Shown here in pieces: positions 56,773-64,000 of a stretch of 64,000 nt of DNA. Below the pieces are notes generated by a model. That model was not told the DNA's origin. It did no database searches and saw only the letters and a list, made by a program, of their open reading frames with translations. Numbering within the stretch: the first letter of the stretch is position 1; every line of letters begins with the position of its first letter. The stretch spans positions 8,680,001 to 8,744,000 of the forward strand of contig JAYKYS010000011.1 of assembly GCA_036924285.1 (NCBI GenBank). The letters run 5' to 3'. Origin of the DNA: Asterella californica. Lineage: Eukaryota > Streptophyta > Marchantiopsida > Marchantiales > Aytoniaceae. Made by a program: the position numbers and the translations under genes.

Positions 56773-57639
56773 ACATGTCTAATATGCCACTAGGCATATC
56801 ATTCGAGATTTCCCCTTGAAAGTTTTATCCAAAGTAAATCTTTTTATTTTTTATTTTTCTTTATTAAAATATATCTATATAATATGAAGGAAATAAATAT
56901 TGATTATGAGCTATCTTTATGTTGGAATCAGAATTGTTGCATATTATTTGTCATGATTATTCTTCTAGTCATTTAAAGAACAGATGTTATTGTCCATTTT
57001 TTGCTTTCCACTCTTGTCTCATTTTCATTCACTATGTCGTACTCGGTCTCAAAAGATATTCTTATGTCTATTGTGAATCACTCTTCATAAAGTCAATAAA
57101 TTACTCTAACGTTTTGAGTGATAAAAATTCTAACAGAAAACCTTGTGTATATGTATATGTTCAAGATCTTACTAGAGTCTACATTGTTCATGCTTAAAGT
57201 TTAAGGTTAGAAATAAGATTTTCACTTAGAAGAAATTGTAATATAGTGTCTAGGCGTTAAATTACAGTAGGTCTTTTATTCAACTAAAATCAAAATATTT
57301 TTTTTCAAAAATGACAAACTTCTTTATTAAAACGCCTAAGAGTTGTGTTCAGTGGAAGATTGTAGTACTGCTACCATCGAAAGGATATCCTCGACAAATC
57401 ATTTTATACTTCAAGTTCGTTGAGCTCACAATATTCCAAAGAGAGCTTTTCACCAGTCTCGAAAATTTGTTCAAATATTTATAATCGAGCATATGTAATA
57501 TAAGAGGTCTACGTCAATCAACTAGGTTCTATAATCAATAATAGCTCAAGATTTCTTATGGTGATGTATCAGATACTATGTTGAGGATTCAATTATCATT
57601 ATGATGATGCAGTTATCATATAGTAGGTTGAGGTTTCTT
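56773..57639. other. AT-rich stretch, nothing recognised
   Basis: Long A/T runs and no frame with a motif. It leads into the minisatellite at 57640. Confidence 0.4.
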
Positions 57640-57975
57640 TAAGCGAATGGTTTGCTCTGAAGGTGGAAAATGAACAAAGGAAGAAGTTTTGCTCTGAAGT
57701 TGGAGAGCGAACATAAGAAGAGAGTTTACTCTGGAGTTGGAGATCGAACAAGGGAAGAGGGTTTGTTTTGAAGGTGGAGAGCAAACAAAGGAAGAGGGTT
57801 TTTTCTAAAGTTGGAGAGCGAACAAGGGAAAAGGATTTGTTCTGCATGTATCGATGGAGAGCAAACAAAGGAAGAGTGTTTTTCTGAAAGTGGAGAGCAA
57901 ACAAAGGAAGAAGGTTTGCTCTGAAGGTGGAGAGCAAATAAGGAAAGAAGGTTTGCTTTAAATTTGAAAGCGATT
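57640..57975. repeat. About 40-bp minisatellite (GTTTGCTCTGAAGGTGGAGAGC)
   Basis: About eight imperfect copies of a unit like tttgctctgaaggtggagag followed by caaacaaaggaagaag. The minus-strand 136-codon frame across it is a by-product of the unit length and encodes a repetitive FALH-type peptide; I do not treat it as a gene. Confidence 0.85.
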
Positions 57976-59111
57976 CATGATTTTTCATTCTTGTCTTCAC
58001 GGCAAACACTATAAACCTTGACCTAGTTCAATTAGAGCAGAGGATTGACCTTCAACTTCATGGTAAATTTTTCTATCATTCGTCCTAAAACTACATAGAA
58101 AGAATCTTGCGTTCAAATTTCAAGTTTATTACTTAGTAATCATGTGTGTTCTTTAGAAGATTGCTCATGAAATTGATTCACGCTTAAATTGTCCATGGTA
58201 ACCAAATGTATTTATGGTTGAATTCGCTCATGAGAGCAATTATTTTCCCAATGGACAGTTTAAATGATCGATTCAAATACTTTAACTATACATGCATAAA
58301 AGGTTACACTACTTTCATTACATTGAGAACTCAATCCTCAAGGAAAATAAACAACATAGCTTTTTCGGTTATATCATTTTAATAGTTAACTATAATGATT
58401 TTGCACAAAATCAAATTGATCCATATCGCGGAGAGTAAACTCAAAATTCCATTCACAAATTAACATGTCACAAGGCTCTTCATATGTATTTGATCACCAT
58501 ATGAGCAAAACAGAACAACGTGGACATCATCCGCCGCTTTAGACAACACATGATGTCACACATGCTATCTGTGCCATAGGATCACTTTTGAATCGTGGCA
58601 GAAATTTCAGATCTTGGTCAAAGTGACAATTGTGTCTTCCAGAGTCTATCTATCTAGTCTATCTCTTTTGAACAGTTCTTCGTTCTCCTCTTTCTTCTAA
58701 ACAGTGACTACCCTTTCGTTCCATCTGTATCAACTCCTTCCTCTCGGTCAATTGCTCTCAATCTCAGACTAGGTGGAAGATGTGGACTCCGAGATCATTT
58801 CACGCACATCCACGATGAGATAGCGGACGGACCATGGAATCTATATCAACTCTATTTTCTTCAGCTTGTTAACTATCATGCTTGGTGCTACACACTACTT
58901 TTACTATCATCATGTTGGAGTGCTATCCTCGTGATTAATGTAGCTGGGAGATGGAATATATTGTTCTTTTCTACAAATCACGTAAAGTTTATTTATTCTA
59001 TTTTTCAGCTTTTCACTTCATGTTTGTTCTCTTTGTTCACTACGTCATTTATTTTCTTTGATGAAGTGGCTCCATCGAGCAACAATAAAGTGAATCTTTT
59101 CTTTTCTCCAG
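57976..59111. other. AT-rich spacer, possible intron
   Basis: No coding motif. Its right end is a pyrimidine-rich run (cttttcttttctccag) that looks like a splice acceptor for the SAM-domain exon. Confidence 0.4.
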
Positions 59112-59399
59112 ACCTCGGATTATTTTGAATTGCTACATGAGCAAGTTATAGATGGAGAGGTGCTTATGTATCTTGCCAAATCTACTGATGAATTTTTGAA
59201 GGTAAGGATTACCAAGTTGGGACATGTCATCAAAATCGTCAAGTTCTTTGCTCAATGGCAGAGCAAGAATGTACAAGAGCCATTGGAAACTCTGAAAGAT
59301 AGGGAGTCATCTGCTTACAGAATATTGCATTCTTGTCGACCTATACCAAATTTGGCAAGAACTACAGGAGAGCAAGTGCATGTCTATTTTTTGAAATAA
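59112..59399 (+). CDS. SAM-domain exon or fragment
   Basis: After the acceptor-like ctccag (to 59111) the frame reads TSDYFELLHEQVIDGEVLMYLAKSTDEFLKVRI-type sequence, then TKLGHVIKIVKF. This is the second half of a sterile alpha motif domain (helices 2-5: the IDGexLL core and the xITKLGHxxKI helix), a protein-protein or RNA interaction module. The N-terminal helix is missing, so an upstream exon would be needed, which I did not find. After the domain about 40 residues (EPLETLKDRESSAYRIL onward) run to a TAA at 59397. It could be a terminal exon of a host gene or a captured fragment within repeats. Confidence 0.55.
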   Translation, partial: TSDYFELLHEQVIDGEVLMYLAKSTDEFLKVRITKLGHVIKIVKFFAQWQSKNVQEPLETLKDRESSAYRILHSCRPIPNLARTTGEQVHVYFLK

Positions 59400-59403
59400 T
59401 TTT

Positions 59404-59766
59404 TTCTATAATTGCTTTGGGAGAGAATTTGCTTTGAAGGATTTGCTCTAGGAGGAGATTTGCTCTAGGGATTTGCTTGCGAGAGGATTGCTCTGGGAGG
59501 TGATATGCTATGAGAAGGGATTTGCTCTGGGAGATATGCTATGGGAGCTGATATGCTTTAGGACGGGATTTGCTAGGAGGGGTTTGCTCTAAGAAGGGAT
59601 TTGCTTGGGAGATTTGCTCTGGAGGTGATATGCTCTAGGAGAGAATTTGCTTTGGGAGATTTGCTCTGCGTGGGGATTTGCCCTTGGAAGAGATTTGCTC
59701 TAGGAGATTTGCTATACGTAGAGATTTGCTCTTCGAGGAAATTGCTCTAGAGGATCTGCTCTACGT
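59404..59766. repeat. Short-motif array (GGATTTGCTCTRGGAG)
   Basis: About twenty degenerate copies of an 18-22 bp unit built around tttgctct, gggag and atatgct. E3 has inserted at its right end at acgt (59763-59766), so the far side of the array should continue beyond E3. Confidence 0.85.
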
Positions 59767-61081
59767 TGTCGGGTTGAGAGTCTTCCTGGGAAGGGCGAAC
59801 CTTCTGGCTGTGATATGAGCTTGAAGGCTGTGTGCAATCTACTCAGGGAAGCGTAGGGCTCCTGGCTGTGGCTGGTTTACTCAAAAGGTTGGCTTTCAGG
59901 TCACAATAGGGCTATAAACACTCACACAGATGTGTAAGATCTAGTAATATACCCAGAAGGCGAAATTCAGGTCTAGCTGGTAGTAATAGGATTCGGCGGT
60001 GAACTTTGACACTTACGGAGAGGAAAACTATGAAGGTTTAGACCTCTAAACTTCCCCTACATGCAAACGAGGTACTACTGAACTCACAGACGAAATTTCA
60101 GCCTGAGATCGAATTCTGACACGGAGATATGAACAGAAAAGTTTTGAGCAAGAAAACTACGGCAATTTCTGGTACCTAGCTGGCTATTTCAACCTATAAC
60201 AGGAGTTTGGCTCGATCAATTTCGAAGTTTCTTACAGGATTTGCAGTCTACAGGGTGCTGAACATCCCTGTGAAGTTGGGACTCCTGAATGTACACAGAA
60301 CTGTAGATCTCCTCCTCTGAAGTCGCTGCTCTAGATTAAGAGCTTTTCAGACCCCCTCAGCTTCAGCGGCCGCCCTGAATTACTCAGTTGCTCAATCGAT
60401 ATGAAACTTTTTGTGAAATCGTAGCCCTGCTGGCGGAGAACACAACCTCGAAGTTTTGAAGCAATTTCCTCAAATCTGCTGCGAGTGACACTGAAAACCC
60501 TAAATCCAACCCAAATGATTCAATTCTAGCACAATCCGAACTTCAATTGCTCATAACTCCGTCTTTATTGACTCAAATCGATCGAAATTTTCACTGGAAG
60601 TGCTTGGCATGACGAGACCTCTCTCCCTGTGCTCTCAGATTTCGAAGATCCCCCACCAAAAGCTCGAACTCCACTCTAGAGCTCTGTTTCTAAATTTAGA
60701 GTTAACAAAAGACAAAAACAGACCAATGGGAGTTCATAGCTCCACTTGGTTGTCCTTTAGTACTCTAAACCACGTGGCAACTTAGTTTTACTCATAGGCT
60801 ACCACGTCAAGCTCCCTAGAGTGCCAGCGTAAAACTTAAACTACCTAAAACGACACGCTGCCCCGAAAAATAACTTAAATCAGCTAGAAAGCGTGCATGG
60901 GCGACACGCAAATACAACCCATGAGCTTAAACCCTATCAACATGGTAATCAACCTACTAAGACTCAAAATATATAACATCCTCAAGTGTCGACATCTGTG
61001 AGGTCCTAACTCTACTCAGAGACACTAACGCTTGACAAAGAGGTGAATTATTTACAATGTAAAATAATTCACATCACGACA
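59767..61081 (-). repeat. E3 3' LTR
   Basis: 1315 bp. Its body is an antisense relative of the E1 LTR (gttggctttcaggtcac, the gcggccgccctgaattactcag block, and the gaggtactactgaactcacag block), clearly diverged. The first 25 bases instead match the E2 LTR start. Confidence 0.9.
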
Positions 61082-61098
61082 TCCACCCCCTCCAAACC
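61082..61098 (-). other. E3 polypurine tract
   Basis: The minus strand reads ggtttggagggggtgga directly before the LTR, as in E2 and nearly as in E1. Confidence 0.85.
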
Positions 61099-61127
61099 TG
61101 CACATCCTCCGGTATGTGCCAATCTCC

Positions 61128-64000
61128 TTAGTCTTCTGTTTGATCTTCATCATCATCGCTCTCCTCCGCCTCAGTCTCATCAGACACTGGGACGTCTCCG
61201 TCTCTTGTTGTCCTCAGCTCCGACTCCAAAAAGTTGAATAACTCAACTGACCCTCCGCGTCTCTTGAACAATTTCACACGTTTGCCAGCCACAGGTAGCT
61301 TCAAAGGAGTACCATCCAACTCACGCAACCTATAAGTGGCATTCTCATACACATCTAGCACAACATAAGGCCCGAACCATCTTCGAGAGAACTTACGGAG
61401 TGTAGAATGCTGATTCTCCAACGTGCTATCATATACCAGAACCCAATCACCAACATGTATTGGCTTCGGTCATAGTCGGTGAGTCTTGTCAAAACGTTCC
61501 TTGTTTCTGACTCGAGCCACCTTCAGCCTCTCCTGCGCATCAGCAAGATCCTCCTCTCTTCGCTCCAACTGCCTAATACGTAAAGCAAGGAGTGAAGTAC
61601 GATCTATACCATCTTCCCATGGTAGCGTAGCCCATGTAGGAAAGTTCTCCTCAGCAGGCATGATCGGTTTCTGCCCCAGCATAAGTTCAACTGGCATATA
61701 ACCAGTCGTGGTACAGTGTGTAGTTCTATCAGCCCACAAAGCAAATGGAAGTAGTCTCGGCCATTCTCTAGGCCTACCATCACATGCTTTCACTAAAGCA
61801 TGAACAATAGAAGGATGTCCTCGTTCACTCTTACCAATGCCCTCTGGATTCATAGCAGTGGTAAGCCGAAGCTTTACTCCATAACGAGCAAAAAACTCCT
61901 TCACTTCAGCGCCTCTCAACTCGCCTCTATCTGCACGTAATCTCCCAATCGATCCATAGCGACAGATGATATCTTCAAGCACGAACCGGCATATATTCTC
62001 TGTAGTCTTCGTCCGTAGTGCTCGTCCCTCCACATAGTTGGAGAGATCCTCTCGAGCCAACACCAAGTAACGCATCCCCCATAACCCCGGTGGCATCATC
62101 ACAAGATCAAGAACCCACTGAAAATGAATACTAGGTGGATAAGTAGGTACAAGCCCATCTCTGTAACGGACCTTAGAGTAGAACTGGCAGTGCAGACACG
62201 ACCCAACAAAGTCCACCACGTCTTGATACAAACCCTTCCACCAGTAACGCTCCTTCAGCTTCGTGTATGTAGCCCAGACTCCACGATGTCCAGCCCACAA
62301 GGTATCATGAAACTCCTTCAGCAGATTAAGCTTTGTCGGTTGATCATCCACCACTCTAGTAAGCATCCCATCTCTTCTCTTCGGACGTTTCCACAGATAA
62401 CCCTCACGCAGAAGATAACTATACGCCTTCCGTCTGATCTCCTTGAACTCTGCATCACTCCATCCTTCTCTTCTGGATAACAAACTCAGATAAAATCCAA
62501 TATTGCGGAACTTTTCTGAGTAGAACCCCTCATTGAACGGCAGTGGTTCCAAGTCTGAAGTCTGCTGACCAACTTGGCACCAAACGTCTCTCTTCTCTTC
62601 ATTTTCCACCTCTGCAAACATCTCATCCTCATCTGTATAACGAGCCCTAGACAACATATCTGCAACTGGATTGTCTTTCCCTGCTATATGCTTTAGCTCA
62701 GGGTTTAGACTCCGGACATAAGCAATCCATCGTAGCATTGCTATGTCTGGTGTATTGCAGTTTGCTATCATACCCAACAAAGGCAAACAATCTGTTTCTA
62801 GTATCACATGAGCTCCTATCAAGAACTCTCGATCTACCTTCATAGCAGTAACAGCTCCCCACAACTCACGCTTCACTTGAGGATAGTTACGCTGTCTATC
62901 TGTTAAGATCCGAGCTCCAAACCTTGAAACAAACCGCACACCTTCTGCATCTTCTTGGCCAACGGCCCATCCAATCGCCTTTGGACTCGTATCAACAGTC
63001 AGTACCACAGGTCTCCCGCTCTCGTAGCTAAGCCTCCTTAGTATAGGTGGAGACTTCAGAATCTCCTTCAGCTGCTCCATCGTCTCATGATGTTCTTGCC
63101 GCCAAGTAAACCTCCTTCCCTTTCTCAGAAGTGCATATAGAGGCTCGGCAATATGTGCATAATGAGGAATACTCACACGAAAGAACACACAAGCTCCTAA
63201 GAACCGTCGAACCTCAGTGATGTTGGTGCAGTCAGCTATCCTTGCTATAGCATCTACCTTCTCTGGGTTCGGACGCCTCCCAAAAGTACCACACAGATGA
63301 CCCACTACCACAATCTCTGACATCCCAAAGCGAGATTTGGTACCTGATAGAGTGAGGTGTACCTCCTCCAAACGCATCAGAATCTTCTCCACATCTCGAA
63401 TGTGGTCTACAACGAACTTTCTGCAACCATCAGAAGTCACCGCTTCGTCCTTGTCCTCCACCGGACAGCCTTTCATGGGAATATCATCCAGAAACGGGAT
63501 AGTGACCTCAGGCACAAACTCTCGTAACACCTTATGCATCGCATTTTGCATATGAGCTACTGAGTTTGTCGCACCCTGAGGAAGGGTACACATCCGCATC
63601 AATCCCAAAGGTGTACGCATGGTAGTCAAGTCTCTACTCTCCAAAGCAAGTTGAAACTGATCATAACCTGAAAACAGATCTCCAATAGAATAGATTGACC
63701 TTCCAGTAAACGCCTCAGCTACTTCATCAACCACAGGTCCTGTTCCAACGTTTCGAATCGTGATGTTGTTGGCAGGCTGCAAGTCTTGGATGAAGCGTAG
63801 AGCTCCTGTCTTCTTAGGTACTGTGAACCATCGGCTAGAGTACGGAGCCATAGATGGTTCAAGAATACCCATCTGCATCCTCTCCTTCAGTAACTCAATC
63901 ACCTTCGGTAGCAAGGCACAAGGGACTGGAATCGGCTTCAAATCCCAAGGTACGTGAGGAACAGTGAAGATAACCATCGGAGCTATCACACTAGGATCCA
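61128..64000 (-). pseudogene. E3 pol, one nonsense codon, truncated by the window edge
   Basis: One frame runs from the window edge to 61128. RT shows FLDDIPMKG; RNase H shows VDTSPKAIGW, KRELWG, ETDCLPL and DNPVADMLSR; integrase shows the zinc finger (HDTLWAGHRG through CLHCQ), ADRGEL and GKSERG, then WFGPYVV and an acidic tail. The only break is a TGA at 61470-61472, where E1 and E2 have CGA/CGN Arg in THRLRPK; this is a CpG-type C-to-T change. Without it the visible part would be full-length, so E3 was lost recently or could be read through. The 5' part cannot be judged. Confidence 0.9.

Larger units (their letters stand above)
59767..64000 (-). mobile_element. E3: Ty3/gypsy element, 3' part
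   Basis: Same family as E1 and E2: LTR start TGTCG, LTR end CGACA, the same polypurine tract and a pol co-linear with E1. The 5' half (gag, 5' LTR) lies beyond the right edge. The left flank is acgt, as for E2. The visible pol carries a single nonsense codon. Confidence 0.93.

Noticed and set aside
57599..58009. 136-codon minus-strand frame with FALH repeats
   Set aside because: Produced by a minisatellite whose unit length happens to keep frame.

Overview
The window looks like repeat-rich nuclear DNA of a land plant, or at least a streptophyte. Evidence: large Ty3/gypsy LTR retrotransposons, a PIF/Harbinger DNA transposon with its Myb-like partner gene, spliced genes with very short introns (48, 58 and 91 nt) and plant telomere-type words. 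Intron size and element type would suit a non-seed plant such as a lycophyte or bryophyte, but I cannot fix the species. I see no conserved housekeeping gene, rRNA or tRNA gene.

Layout. 1-1522: gene-free flank. 1523-11236 (minus): Ty3 element E2, with full LTRs but stops and frameshifts in gag and pol. 11237-14150: relic of a second Ty3 lineage (E4). 14151-24088: about 10 kb with several hairpins and one unknown ORF. 24089-41319: a giant PIF/Harbinger element with 21-bp terminal inverted repeats. It carries a DDE transposase (+), a spliced FCP1/NIF-like phosphatase-domain gene (minus) and a Myb/SANT-like gene (minus), separated by three arrays of GTGCGAY/RTCGCAC inverted repeats. Just upstream of the transposase it is interrupted by an apparently intact, young Ty3 element, E1 (24616-33318), whose gag-pro and pol frames are joined by a very good -1 frameshift signal (slippery heptamer plus predicted H-type pseudoknot).

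41320-44517: hairpins, then a scrambled Ty3 relic (E5, minus) with gag, integrase and a C-terminal PHD-finger remnant. 44518-54446: a broken LTR fragment fused to two copies (A, B) and a fragment (C) of an unfamiliar, GAAGAC-rich retroelement (E6), with two LTR-like repeats and a tRNA-Asp-type primer binding site. 54444-59766: AT-rich satellite territory sharing a TTTGCTC word, with a SAM-domain exon. 59767-64000 (minus): 3' part of a third Ty3 element (E3), cut by the window edge.

How it works together: only E1 and perhaps the Harbinger genes look functional. E1 encodes Gag, protease, reverse transcriptase, RNase H and integrase. The Harbinger transposase and the Myb-like protein are the usual two-protein transposition machinery of that superfamily, with the phosphatase-like gene as apparent cargo. 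E2, E4, E5 and E6 are decayed; E3 shows one nonsense codon in the visible part. All identifications come from reading motifs; no search was run.
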